Source: Streptomyces roseirectus
Lineage (GTDB): Bacteria > Actinomycetota > Actinomycetes > Streptomycetales > Streptomycetaceae
Assembly: GCF_014489635.1 (NCBI RefSeq)
Contig: NZ_CP060828.1
Coordinates: forward strand, 1,798,001 to 1,862,000
Direction of reading: 5' to 3'
DNA: 64,000 nucleotides
Under the pieces are notes generated by a model, which saw only the letters and a list, made by a program, of their open reading frames with translations, did no database searches and was not told the origin of the DNA. Every line of letters starts with the position of its first letter. The first letter of the stretch is position 1. The position numbers were made by a program, and so were the translations under genes. This document shows, piece after piece, positions 34,810 to 43,609 of the stretch.

Positions 34810-35091
34810 TCACGCCTTGTGCTCCTTGAGGATCGAGTGGACGACGACCGCGCGGACAGCGACGGACGCGGCGGTGCTTGCGACGGCGAGGAGCATGGAG
34901 ACCAGGACCGCGCCGGCGACGAGGACCAAGGCGCCGCCGCCCGCGACGAGAGCGAACGCGCTGCCGAGGGAGAGCTGGATCGCCGGGCGGTGGGAGACCA
35001 AGGCGGACGGGACCGGGGGCGGGACGGCCAGAGTAGGGATGGCCGAGGGCCGGGGCCAAGGGCTGGAGCCGAGGCCGGGGGCCAGGGCCAA
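34810..35091 (-). CDS. SpdD-like plasmid-spread protein, decayed remnant
   Basis: The C-terminal 60 residues resemble SpdD proteins of actinomycete conjugative plasmids and integrative elements: a segment RPAIQLSLGSAFALVAGGG leads into a long hydrophobic stretch with VLVSMLLAVA and a basic/polar end (about residues 35-93). The N-terminal ~30 residues are Pro-rich and come from the surrounding repeat tract. The only starts in frame are TTG-type with no Shine-Dalgarno. No Tra, SpdB, integrase or replication gene is nearby. I read it as an isolated, probably inactive relic of an integrated element; family recognition is from memory of sequence pattern. Confidence 0.5.
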   Translation of the reverse strand: MALAPGLGSSPWPRPSAIPTLAVPPPVPSALVSHRPAIQLSLGSAFALVAGGGALVLVAGAVLVSMLLAVASTAASVAVRAVVVHSILKEHKA

Positions 35092-35314
35092 GTCCGAGGG
35101 CCGGAGCTGCGGCCGGGGCCCGGGAGTGGGGTTGCTCAGGGGCTGGTTCTGCTGGTTTCCCGGCAGGGCGGCGGATGCGGCAGGCGTGGGCCTGTGCCGA
35201 CAGGCTCAGACGCCGCCCGGCGGTTCCGGGCCGGGCGCTGAGGGCCTTCGGGAGGGCTGCGCTCGGGCGGCGGGCTCGAACCCAGCGGACCTCATGCCCA
35301 GCCCCCGCCGCCCT

Positions 35315-35350
35315 CGCACCCGCACCCGCACCCGCACCCGCACCCGCACC
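35315..35350. repeat. (CGCACC)6 hexanucleotide repeat
   Basis: Six perfect consecutive copies of CGCACC. Hexamers keep reading frame, but no gene uses it. Slippage-prone tracts of this sort are uncommon in streptomycete intergenic DNA. Confidence 0.85.
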
Positions 35351-35500
35351 CGGCCAGCCTCACCTCTGGGTCCGGCAGGACCTATACCCCGCCAACCTCA
35401 CCCCGGGTCCGCCAGGCCCCATACCCCGCTGCCCTCACCCCCGGCCCTGGCTCCGGCTCCGGCCCTCGCTCCCGGCTCCGGTTCCGGCCCTAGCCCTCGA

Positions 35501-35548
<48 letters not shown>

Positions 35549-35591
35549 CAGCCTCGCCCCCGGCCCCCGGCCCCCGGCCAGCCTCACCCCC

Positions 35592-37541
35592 TCAAACCCG
35601 CCAAGCCGACTCCCTCAGCAGTCGCAAGCCGTTCAGGCCGACCAGGACCGTCGAGCCCTCGTGGCCTGCCACGCCGAGCGGCAGCGGCAAGTGGCCGAGG
35701 AGGTCCCACAGGACGAGGGCCGTGATGAAAGTGCCGGCGATGATGAGGTTCTGGCGGACGAGGCGGCGGGCGGTGCGGGAGAGGCGGATGGCGGCGGGGA
35801 CGGCGGTGAGGTCGTCGCGGACGAGGACGGCGTCGGCGGTCTCCAGGGCGAGGTCCGCACCGGCGCGGCCCATGGCGATGCCCGCGTGGGCGACGGCGAG
35901 GGCGGGCGCGTCGTTGACGCCGTCGCCGACGAAGAGGACGCGGGTGCCGAGGCCCTTGACGGCCGTCACCTTCTCCTCGGGGAGCAGACCGGCCCGGACG
36001 TCGGTGACGCCGGTCGCCTCGGCGACGCGCGCGGCCGCGCCGGGCTGATCGCCGGTGAGCAGGACCGGCGGGGCCGTGGTGAGCGCGGTGAGCGCGGCGA
36101 CGGCGGCCGGTGCCTCGGGGCGCAGCCGGTCGGTGAGGACGAGGGTGCCGACGGGGACGCCGTCGCGGGTGACGAGGACGGTGGTGGCACCGCCCTCGCC
36201 GTCCACGCCGTCCACGCCGCCGTCGCCGTCCACGCCGCCCTCCGGCGCCGTCCCGGGAGCCGGCGGACGTCCGACCGTCACCACGGCGCCCTCGACCACG
36301 GCCTCGACCCCCACCCCCGGGCGTGCCGCGAACTTCTCGGCGGGCACCAAGCGGACCCCCCGCTCCCCCGCCGCTGCGACGATCGCGCGGGCCAGCGGAT
36401 GTTCGGACGCGTACTCGGCGACGGCGGCCAGCGCCAGCAGCCCCGTCTCGTCGAGCCCGGAGCCGGGGGCGGGGAGTACCGAGACGACCTCGGGCGTCCC
36501 CTCGGTCAGGGTGCCCGTCTTGTCCAGCGCGACGACGTCCACGGCCCCCAACTGCTCCATGGCGACGGCGGACTTGACGAGGACCCCGTGCCGTCCGGCG
36601 TTGGCGACGGCCGACAGGAGCGGCGGCATGGTCGCGAGGACGACCGCGCAGGGCGAGGCCACGATCATGAACGTCATCGCGCGCAGCAGCGCACTCGTGA
36701 GGTCGGCACCGAACATCAGCGGCACGGCGAACACCGCGAGGGTCGCGACGACCACCCCGACGGCGTACCGCTGCTCGACCTTCTCGATGAGCACCTGGGT
36801 GGGCGCCTTGGTGCGGGACGCCTCCTCGACGAGCCCCACGATGCGGGCGATCACCGAGTCGGAGGGGTCGCGTTCGACGCGGACGCGCAGCGCGCCGGTG
36901 CCGTTGAGCGTCCCCGCGAACACCTCGTCGCCGGGCCGCTTGACGACGGGCATGGACTCGCCGGTGACGGTCGCCTGGTCGGCCTCGCTGAGGCCGTCGA
37001 GGACACGCCCGTCGGCGCCGATGCGCTCGCCGGGGCGGATCAACAGGACGTCGCCGACGGCGAGTTCGGCAGCGGGGACGGTCTCCTCGCCGGTGTCGGT
37101 GAGGCGGGTCGCGGTATCGGGCGCGAGGTCGAGGAGGCCGCGCACGGAGTCGGCCGTCCGGGCGGTGGCGAGCGCTTCGAGGGCGCCGGAGGTGGCGAAG
37201 ATGACGATCAGCAGGGCGCCGTCGAGGACCTGCCCGATGGAGGCCGCGCCGATCGCCGCGACGATCATCAGGAGGTCGACGTCGAGGGTCTTCTCGCGCA
37301 GCGCGCGCAGGCCCTCCAGGGCGGGTTCCCAGCCGCCGGAGACGTAGGCGGCGGCGTAGAGGGGGCCGTACAGCCAGGCGGGGCCGCCGCCGAGGTCCGC
37401 CACGAGGGCGAGGACGAAGAGGAGGGTGGCCGCGAGGGCCCACCGCACCTCGGGCAGGGCGAGCAGCCGGGTGCGGCGGCGCGGGACGGCCGCCGGGCGG
37501 ACAGGGGTGGGGGCAAGGGTCGCTGACACCCTCCCCACCAT
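35592..37541 (-). CDS. P1B-4 heavy-metal-transporting ATPase (probable Ni/Co efflux)
   Basis: The 649-residue P-type ATPase has the P-domain motifs VALDKTGTLTEG (phosphorylated Asp), TGES, HPLARAI, and LFVGDGVNDAPAL. The transport site is SPC in IVASPCAVVLA, and the last helix carries HEGSTVLVGLNGLRLL; SPC plus HEGST defines the P1B-4 class (Co, Ni, Fe or Zn export), unlike the CPC of copper or zinc pumps. No N-terminal metal-binding domain is present, as usual for this class. It is divergent from an NmtR-like sensor. ATG 37541 is preferred; ATG 37553 lies inside the candidate operator. A Gly/Asp/Val repeat (GVDGDGGVDGVDGEGG) interrupts the nucleotide domain. Confidence 0.88.
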   Translation of the reverse strand: MVGRVSATLAPTPVRPAAVPRRRTRLLALPEVRWALAATLLFVLALVADLGGGPAWLYGPLYAAAYVSGGWEPALEGLRALREKTLDVDLLMIVAAIGAASIGQVLDGALLIVIFATSGALEALATARTADSVRGLLDLAPDTATRLTDTGEETVPAAELAVGDVLLIRPGERIGADGRVLDGLSEADQATVTGESMPVVKRPGDEVFAGTLNGTGALRVRVERDPSDSVIARIVGLVEEASRTKAPTQVLIEKVEQRYAVGVVVATLAVFAVPLMFGADLTSALLRAMTFMIVASPCAVVLATMPPLLSAVANAGRHGVLVKSAVAMEQLGAVDVVALDKTGTLTEGTPEVVSVLPAPGSGLDETGLLALAAVAEYASEHPLARAIVAAAGERGVRLVPAEKFAARPGVGVEAVVEGAVVTVGRPPAPGTAPEGGVDGDGGVDGVDGEGGATTVLVTRDGVPVGTLVLTDRLRPEAPAAVAALTALTTAPPVLLTGDQPGAAARVAEATGVTDVRAGLLPEEKVTAVKGLGTRVLFVGDGVNDAPALAVAHAGIAMGRAGADLALETADAVLVRDDLTAVPAAIRLSRTARRLVRQNLIIAGTFITALVLWDLLGHLPLPLGVAGHEGSTVLVGLNGLRLLRESAWRV

Positions 37542-37548
37542 ACAGGAA

Positions 37549-37586
37549 CACATGAAGACTCATTCATTCGTTCATGTGCGATGAGT
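37549..37586. promoter_or_regulatory. Nested dyad, candidate NmtR/ArsR operator
   Basis: CACATGAA (37549-37556) and TTCATGTG (37571-37578) form a perfect 8-bp inverted repeat. Interleaved with it, ACTCAT (37558-37563) and ATGAGT (37581-37586) form another. AT-richness and TGAA/TTCA half-sites fit ArsR-family operators, and the position between the divergent sensor and ATPase genes supports it. Confidence 0.7.
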
Positions 37587-37597
37587 AGACTGTTCCC

Positions 37598-37954
37598 ATG
37601 GGCCATGGAGTCGTCACCACCGAAACCGCAGATCGGGTCCGCCTCGACGCGGACAACGTGGCGAAGGTGGCCACCACGCTCCAGGCCCTCTCGACGCCGT
37701 CCCGTCTGCTGATCCTCGCGCGCCTGCGCGAAGGACCGCTGCCCGCGACGGAGTTGGCGGCGGAGGTCGGCATGGAGCAGTCGGCCTGCTCGCACCAGCT
37801 ACGGCTGCTGCGCAACCTCGGCCTGGTGGTCGGCGAGCGGCGCGGACGGTCCGTCGTCTACGCGCTGCACGACCACCATGTCGCCGAGCTGCTGGACCAG
37901 GCGGTGTACCACGTGGAGCACCTGCGGCTGGGGCTCAGCGACACCGCCGAGTAG
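37598..37954 (+). CDS. NmtR-like Ni/Co-responsive ArsR-family repressor
   Basis: The 118-residue winged-helix repressor has the ArsR core STPSRLLILARLREGPLPATELA and recognition helix MEQSACSHQLRLLRNLGL. Its alpha-5 helix carries Asp92, His94, His105 and His108, the spacing of the NmtR Ni/Co site (Asp91, His93, His104, His107 as I recall them), and it begins MGHG, matching the NmtR His3 ligand region. It is therefore expected to release DNA on Ni(II)/Co(II) binding and derepress the divergent P1B-4 ATPase. Zn sensors have Glu at the last position. It is convergent with the lipoamide dehydrogenase gene, stops 11 bp apart. Confidence 0.88.
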   Translation: MGHGVVTTETADRVRLDADNVAKVATTLQALSTPSRLLILARLREGPLPATELAAEVGMEQSACSHQLRLLRNLGLVVGERRGRSVVYALHDHHVAELLDQAVYHVEHLRLGLSDTAE

Positions 37955-37965
37955 GGCCTCACACC

Positions 37966-39369
37966 TCACATATTGATCATGTGTCCGGCCAGCCCGTGCA
38001 CCGCCTCCTTCACCGCCTCGCCCAGCGTCGGGTGGGCGTGCACGTTGCGGGCGACCTCGTGGACCGTGAGGTCCCACTGCTGCGCCAGGGTGAGCTCCGG
38101 GAGCAGTTCGGTGACATCGGGGCCGATGAGGTGCCCGCCGATCAGCTCGCCGTACTTCGCGTCGCTGATGAGCTTCACGAACCCGGTGGTGTCACCGAGG
38201 CCGTGGGACTTGCCGTTGGCCGTGAAGGGGAACTTGGCGACCTTCACGTCGTAGCCCTTCTCGCGGGCCTGCGCCTCCGTGTAGCCGAAGCTCGCGATCT
38301 GGGGCTGACAGTAGGTGGCCCGGGGGATCATCGCGTAGTCCAGCTCCATGGTCTCGGCGCCCGCCAGGGTCTCGGCGGCGATGACGCCCATGGCCTCGGC
38401 GGTGTGCGCGAGCATCAGCTTCGCGGTGACGTCGCCGATCGCGTAGATGTGCGGCACGGAGGTGCGGCAGCGGCCGTCGACGTCGATCGCGCCGCGCTCG
38501 GTGAGCCGGACGCCGGTCGCCTCCAGGCCGTAGCCGGTGACGTTGGGGGCGAAGCCGATGGCCTGGAGGACCTTGTCGGTCTCCAGGACCTGCCGCGCGC
38601 CGTCCCTGCCGGTGACGGTGACGCGGACCTGGTCGCCGGAGTCGTCGATGGACTCGACGCGGGTCGAGGTCAGCACGTCGATGCCCAACTTGCGGTACTG
38701 GCGGGCGAGTTCGGCGGAGACCTCGGCGTCCTCCAGCGGGGCGACGCGGTCCAGGAACTCGACGATCGTGACCTTCACGCCGTAGTTGTGCAGGACGTAC
38801 GCGAACTCGATGCCGATGGCTCCGGCGCCCGCGATCACGATCGAGCGCGGGAGGTCGTCGGCGAGGATCTGCTCCTCGTAGGTGACGACACGCGCGCTCT
38901 TGCTGGTGCCGGGCAGGAGGCGGGGCGTGGCGCCGGTCGCGATGATGCAGTCCGTGAAGCCGATGGTCTTCGTGCTGCCGTCCGCGCCGCTGACCTGGAG
39001 GGTGTTCGCGTCGAGGAAGGTGCCCCGGCCGTCGAACTCGGTGATCTTGTTCTTCTTCATCAGGTAGTGGACGCCCTTGACGCGGCCGTCGGCGACGCGG
39101 CGGCTGCGCGCGTACGCCTCGCCGTAGTCGAAGGTGACCTGGCCCTCGACCTTGATGCCGAAGGTCTTCGCCTCGCGGGTGAAGATGTGGGCGAGTTCGG
39201 CGTTGCGCAGCAGGGCCTTGGTGGGGATGCAGCCGACGTTCAGACAGACGCCGCCCCAGTACTTCTCTTCAACGACCGCGACGCTCTTGCCCAGTTGGGC
39301 CGCGCGGACGGCGGCGACGTAGCCGCCGGGCCCCGCTCCGAGCACGACGACGTCGAATCGCTCGTCCAT
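37966..39369 (-). CDS. lpdA: Dihydrolipoyl dehydrogenase
   Basis: The 467-residue flavoprotein disulfide oxidoreductase is the E3 component of 2-oxoacid dehydrogenase complexes. FAD motif [15 protein letters not shown], redox pair in [16 protein letters not shown], second GxGxxG in [15 protein letters not shown] (NAD), the [17 protein letters not shown] segment, and the C-terminal [13 protein letters not shown] His-Glu pair are all present. A start at MDERFDVVV is supported by AAGAGG nine nt upstream; longer frames add an unrelated basic leader. It stands alone, without E1/E2 genes, as usual in Streptomyces. Mycothione reductase is excluded by the lipoamide-type active-site context. Confidence 0.92.
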   Translation of the reverse strand: MDERFDVVVLGAGPGGYVAAVRAAQLGKSVAVVEEKYWGGVCLNVGCIPTKALLRNAELAHIFTREAKTFGIKVEGQVTFDYGEAYARSRRVADGRVKGVHYLMKKNKITEFDGRGTFLDANTLQVSGADGSTKTIGFTDCIIATGATPRLLPGTSKSARVVTYEEQILADDLPRSIVIAGAGAIGIEFAYVLHNYGVKVTIVEFLDRVAPLEDAEVSAELARQYRKLGIDVLTSTRVESIDDSGDQVRVTVTGRDGARQVLETDKVLQAIGFAPNVTGYGLEATGVRLTERGAIDVDGRCRTSVPHIYAIGDVTAKLMLAHTAEAMGVIAAETLAGAETMELDYAMIPRATYCQPQIASFGYTEAQAREKGYDVKVAKFPFTANGKSHGLGDTTGFVKLISDAKYGELIGGHLIGPDVTELLPELTLAQQWDLTVHEVARNVHAHPTLGEAVKEAVHGLAGHMINM

Positions 39370-39422
39370 GACGGAATTCCTCTTCCCTCGGGAGCGCCCG
39401 AGGTGCCCCGGGCGCACGCGGT

Positions 39423-39449
39423 GGCCGCCGGAAACAGTGTCCGGCGGCC
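39423..39449 (-). terminator. Hairpin after the LacZ-like gene
   Basis: Perfect 10-bp arms GGCCGCCGGA and TCCGGCGGCC with a 7-nt loop lie 20 bp past the stop of the glycoside hydrolase gene, before lpdA on the same strand. It probably ends the upstream transcript. Confidence 0.65.
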
Positions 39450-39468
39450 GTCTCCGTGAGGAATTCTC

Positions 39469-42400
39469 CTACTCGGCCGAGGTCGGACGGCGGGAGGCGG
39501 CTGTCGCGTCCGTCACGTCCTTGATCGGCCGCAGCCGGTAGGTGTAGGCGTAGTCGCGGCCGGCGAACAGCTTGTACTCGTCGTGGGTGTGCGCGCCCCA
39601 GCTGTTGTCGCCGCCGACGCCCATCTGCCGGTGGCTGACGCGCAGGACGACCTCGGCACGCGGGGTGAGCTGGTAGTCGTGCCGGACGCCGGCGGACAGG
39701 TCCTCGGGGGTGAAGTGCGAGGCGTTCACCTCGACGAGGGGTTCGCCGGAGACCAGCAGGCCCCTCCCCCGGGCGTCGGTGAGCGCCGCCCAGCGGACGT
39801 CGGTCTTGTTGCCGTTCTCCTGGGGGCGGATGTACGGGGTCCACTGGCCGGTCACGGTGCCGGACCAACGGCCCACGTCCGTACCGTTGTTGCGGTCCCA
39901 GTGGTTCTCCTCGGGGCCGCGCCCGTACCAGTGCAGGTGTTCGAGGCGGGCGGGCAGGAACAGCAGGCTGCCGACCTCCGGGATGTACGGCAGGTTCGCC
40001 GCGCCCGGGTGGAGGGTGTGGTCCACCTTGATCTCGGCGTTCCCGAAGACCGTGTAGGTGGTGGTGTACGTGGAGACCGTGGTCGTCGGCAGGGTGCCCT
40101 CGACCCTGATCTCGACGGCCCTGTCGGCGAGTTCGCGCACGGTGACGCTCTTCACCGCGCGCCGGGCGCCCGCGTCCCGCCAGGTCTGGTTGCGGGTGTG
40201 CTGCCCGTTGCCCTTGTCGTTGTCGGTGGGCGCCCGCCAGAAGTTGGGGGCGGCGCCGGAGACGAGCAGGGGCGCGCCGTCGACGACGTACGAGGTGATG
40301 AGGCCGCTCGCCCGGTCGACGGCGACCGTGAAGTTCCGGCCCGTCACGGTGACCTTCTCGGTGTCCTCGGTGTGGCTCAGGGCCGCGACCGCCGTGAGCG
40401 GTACGGGAGTCACCGCCGGGCTGCCCGCGTCCAGGGGGAGCTGGGCGCGGGCGACCTCGTGGCCGGACTTCGCCCAGGGCGTGGACTCCTTGAGGGTGAA
40501 GGCGAGTTGGAGGAAGTACTCGGCGCCGGGCGCGGGCTTCGCGGGCAGCTTCACCGGGACGGTGATCGCCTTGCTGGTGAGCGGCGCGACGTCGAGGTGA
40601 CTCCGCGTCAGCTTGCCCTTCTGGACGGTCTCGCCGTCCAGGACGAGGGCCCAACTCGCGTCGAACTCGCGGAGGTTGGTGAACAGGTACTCGTTGACGA
40701 GGGTGACCTCGCCGGGCCTGGCACCCGCCGTGAACTGGATCTCCTGGTAGACGCGCTTGATCTCGGCGGCCTTGCCGGTGTGGCCCCGGTCGGCGGTGAC
40801 GACGCCGTCGGCGACGAAGCTGCCGTCGTTCGGGAAGTCGCCCCAGTCGCCGCCGTACGCGAAGTACGTCTTCTCCTTCGGCTTGACGCCGGTGACGGCG
40901 ACGGTGGCCGCGTCGAACCAGAGGCGGACGCCGTCGTCGGTCGGCTGCCGGGTGGTGGAGGCGAGTTCGGCGGCCGTCAGGGCGCGGGCGTAGACGTGGG
41001 CGCGGCGGATGGTGCCGCTGAACTCGCGGGTGTGGTTGTCGGTGTCGTTCGCGAGGGCGAGCGGCGCGGTGTTGCTGCTCGGGCGGCGGGTCGTCGTGCG
41101 GGTGGCGCGGGAGACGCCGTCGACGTACAGGGTGACGGTGCCCGCGTCGGCGTCGAAGACACCGGCGACGTGGTGCTCGCGGCCCGCCCAGTCGGCGGGC
41201 AGGGGCCAGGTCGCGCTGACCCACTGGCCGCCGCCGTGGATGAAGAACTCCAGGTTCTGGTCGGACTGCTTGAGGGCGTACTGGGTGTCGCCCTTGGCGA
41301 TGATCGGCTGCTGGTAGCCGGTGACGCGCGGGGTGATCCAGGCTTCCAGGGTGAGCGAGCCGGTGAGGTCGAGGCCGGGGTCGCGGGGGAAGACGGTGGC
41401 GCCGGAGACACCCTTGTCGCGGTCGAACTCGCCCGCCGACGACATGAGTTCGGCACGCAGCTTCAACGGGCCCGTCTCGGTGAGGAGTTGACGGACCGGG
41501 GTGCGCTCGGTGAGGGACTGGTCGACGAAGTCCCAGATCCAGCCGCCCTGGAGGACGTCGTAGCGGCGGATCAGGTCCCAGTACTTCTTGAAGTTGCCGT
41601 TCGAGTTGCCCATCGCGTGGGAGTACTCGATCATCACGTACGGCCGGGTGTCGGCGGTGTCCTTGGCACGGGCCTCGACGCGCGCGGGCGAGTCGTACAT
41701 CTCGGAGCGGATGTCGCTGATGCCGGGGCGGTCGTCGCCCTCGTACTGGACGACGCGGGTCGTGTCGTACGACTTGATCCAGTCGTGCATGTTCACGAAC
41801 GTCCGCCCGCCACCCGCCTCGTTGCCGAGGGACCAGATGACGACCGAGGCGTGGTTCTTGTCGCGGTGGACCATGTTCTGGGCGCGGGCGACGCAGGCGG
41901 CGCTCCAGTCGGGGTGGTCGCCGGGGAAGCGGTCGCGGATGCCGTGGGTCTCCAGGTTGGTCTCGTCGACGAGGTACAGGCCGTACTCGTCGGCGAGTTC
42001 GTACCACAGCGGGTTGTTCGGGTAGTGGGAGGTGCGGACGGAGTTCATGTTGAGCTGTTTGATCAGCTTCATGTCCTCGACCAGGTCCGCGCGGGTGAGC
42101 GCCATGCCCCGGTCCGGGTGCATCTCGTGGCGGTTGGTGCCCCGGAAGGAGACCGGCCTGCCGTTGACGCGCATCAGCCCGTCCTTCAGGGCGAACTCGC
42201 GCAGGCCGACGCGGTGGGACACCGTCTCGACGACCTTCCCGGCCGGGTCGCGCAGTTGGAGGACGGCCGTGTAGAGGTAGGGGTGCTCGGCGGACCACAG
42301 GCGCGGCGCGGGGACGTCGCGGGAGGCGGTGACGGTGACGTCCTCCCCGGCGACGGTGACGTCGGCCCGCCCGCTGAGGGGGCGCGGCCAGACGGGGTGG

Positions 42401-43368
42401 CCCTTGGCGTCGTACAGCATCGTGTCGACGGTGTAGGCGCCCTTGGTGCCGTCGTACGCGCGCACGCTCGCGGTGACCGCGAGGGCGGCGCCCTTGTAGT
42501 CGCCGGTGAGCGGGGTGTCGAGCTTGAAGTCGCGCAGGTGGACGGGCGGGGTGGAGTACAGGTACACCGAGCGGAAGATGCCGCTCAGACGGATCATGTC
42601 CTGGTCCTCCAGCCAGTCGCCGTCGGAGTAGCGGTAGACCTCGACGGCGATCTGGTTGGTGCCCGCTCTCAGGTGCGGTGTGATGTCGTACTCGGCGGGG
42701 GTGTACGAGTCCTCGCTGTAGCCGACGAGTTCGCCGTTGATCCACACGTAGTGCGCGGACTTGACGCCCTCGAAGTGCAGGAAGGTGCGCCGGCCCGACC
42801 AGCCCCGGGGGACCGTGAAGGTGCGGCGGTACTGGCCGACGGGGTTGTAGCGGGTGGGGGCGGCGGGCGGCTGCGGGTTCTCGCCGAGACCGTTGGGACC
42901 CCACCAGGGGTAGGTGATGTTGACGTAGATCGGGAAGTCGTAGCCGTGCCGCTGCCACACCGACGGGACCGGGATCGTGTCCCAGCCCCGGTCGTCGAGG
43001 TCGGTGCGGTGGAAGTCCACGTCGCGGTCCTCGGGGCGGTCCGCGTAGGCGAACTTCCACGCGCCGTCGAGGCTCAGCCGGTACGGGGAGCGGGTGCGGT
43101 CGGCGGCCAGGGCCTGGGGGACGCCGTCGTAGGGCATCAGGGTGGTGTGCGGGGGCTGGGTGCCGACGCGGAAGGTGTCGATGCGGCCGTTCCACTCCGG
43201 CTGGGCCGCCGCCTCGCCGACCGCCCGCGCCGGGTGCGCGGTGCCCGCCGAGGCGGACAGGGCGAACGCTCCGAGGACGGCGGCGGAGCCCTCCAGGAGC
43301 CTGCGGCGGCTGACGGCCGGGCGCCAGGAGTCCGTCGGGAGCGGCTGTTGCGGGTGCGGGTGCGGCAT
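39469..43368 (-). CDS. Secreted GH2 beta-galactosidase with LamG insertion
   Basis: The 1299-residue LacZ-like enzyme starts with a Tat signal (SRRRLLEGSAAVLGAFALSA, residues 19-38; cleavage near ARA-VG). Order: GH2 sugar-binding and Ig-like domains (about 95-385), TIM barrel with acid/base Glu517 (WSLGNEAGG) and nucleophile Glu581 (IEYSHAMGNSNG), and a C-terminal DUF4981-like/domain 5 region (about 1030-1295, GRGPEENHWDRN). Between WDFVDQSL (613-620) and YFAYGGDWGDFPND (835-848), adjacent in E. coli LacZ, about 200 residues of a concanavalin-like LamG domain are inserted (LTLEAWITP...HVYARALTAAEL). It presumably hydrolyses extracellular beta-galactosides, with LamG aiding polysaccharide binding. 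GAGGAAGG precedes the ATG by 8 nt. Confidence 0.9.
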   Translation of the reverse strand: MPHPHPQQPLPTDSWRPAVSRRRLLEGSAAVLGAFALSASAGTAHPARAVGEAAAQPEWNGRIDTFRVGTQPPHTTLMPYDGVPQALAADRTRSPYRLSLDGAWKFAYADRPEDRDVDFHRTDLDDRGWDTIPVPSVWQRHGYDFPIYVNITYPWWGPNGLGENPQPPAAPTRYNPVGQYRRTFTVPRGWSGRRTFLHFEGVKSAHYVWINGELVGYSEDSYTPAEYDITPHLRAGTNQIAVEVYRYSDGDWLEDQDMIRLSGIFRSVYLYSTPPVHLRDFKLDTPLTGDYKGAALAVTASVRAYDGTKGAYTVDTMLYDAKGHPVWPRPLSGRADVTVAGEDVTVTASRDVPAPRLWSAEHPYLYTAVLQLRDPAGKVVETVSHRVGLREFALKDGLMRVNGRPVSFRGTNRHEMHPDRGMALTRADLVEDMKLIKQLNMNSVRTSHYPNNPLWYELADEYGLYLVDETNLETHGIRDRFPGDHPDWSAACVARAQNMVHRDKNHASVVIWSLGNEAGGGRTFVNMHDWIKSYDTTRVVQYEGDDRPGISDIRSEMYDSPARVEARAKDTADTRPYVMIEYSHAMGNSNGNFKKYWDLIRRYDVLQGGWIWDFVDQSLTERTPVRQLLTETGPLKLRAELMSSAGEFDRDKGVSGATVFPRDPGLDLTGSLTLEAWITPRVTGYQQPIIAKGDTQYALKQSDQNLEFFIHGGGQWVSATWPLPADWAGREHHVAGVFDADAGTVTLYVDGVSRATRTTTRRPSSNTAPLALANDTDNHTREFSGTIRRAHVYARALTAAELASTTRQPTDDGVRLWFDAATVAVTGVKPKEKTYFAYGGDWGDFPNDGSFVADGVVTADRGHTGKAAEIKRVYQEIQFTAGARPGEVTLVNEYLFTNLREFDASWALVLDGETVQKGKLTRSHLDVAPLTSKAITVPVKLPAKPAPGAEYFLQLAFTLKESTPWAKSGHEVARAQLPLDAGSPAVTPVPLTAVAALSHTEDTEKVTVTGRNFTVAVDRASGLITSYVVDGAPLLVSGAAPNFWRAPTDNDKGNGQHTRNQTWRDAGARRAVKSVTVRELADRAVEIRVEGTLPTTTVSTYTTTYTVFGNAEIKVDHTLHPGAANLPYIPEVGSLLFLPARLEHLHWYGRGPEENHWDRNNGTDVGRWSGTVTGQWTPYIRPQENGNKTDVRWAALTDARGRGLLVSGEPLVEVNASHFTPEDLSAGVRHDYQLTPRAEVVLRVSHRQMGVGGDNSWGAHTHDEYKLFAGRDYAYTYRLRPIKDVTDATAASRRPTSAE

Positions 43369-43609
43369 TGGCCGTGACCTTCCTCGGTTCCTCAGGATGA
43401 ACGGTCCTGTCGGATGCTGTTGCCGAACCGAACAGCGGCACGTTTCACTGACGATCCGTCAACTCATCCCCCCACCCCCCGCATTACCGCGCGGACGTGG
43501 GAGTACTGCTGGTGAAACGATGGCTACCGAGCCAGCCACACCCTAGGTCCCGAGTACAGTCGAGGCAATCACCCTGTAAGACTTTGTGCAATTCTGATCG
43601 ACCGGAGCG

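Noticed and set aside
35265-35300. GGGCTCGAACCCAGC resembles a tRNA T-arm and could mark an att site for the SpdD-type element
   Set aside because: The arms pair at only four of five positions, position 54 is not T, and no anticodon or D-arm is present upstream; no duplicate copy was found across the relic.
39583-43377. 1264-codon plus-strand frame opposite the GH2 gene
   Set aside because: Antisense shadow with no recognisable domain.
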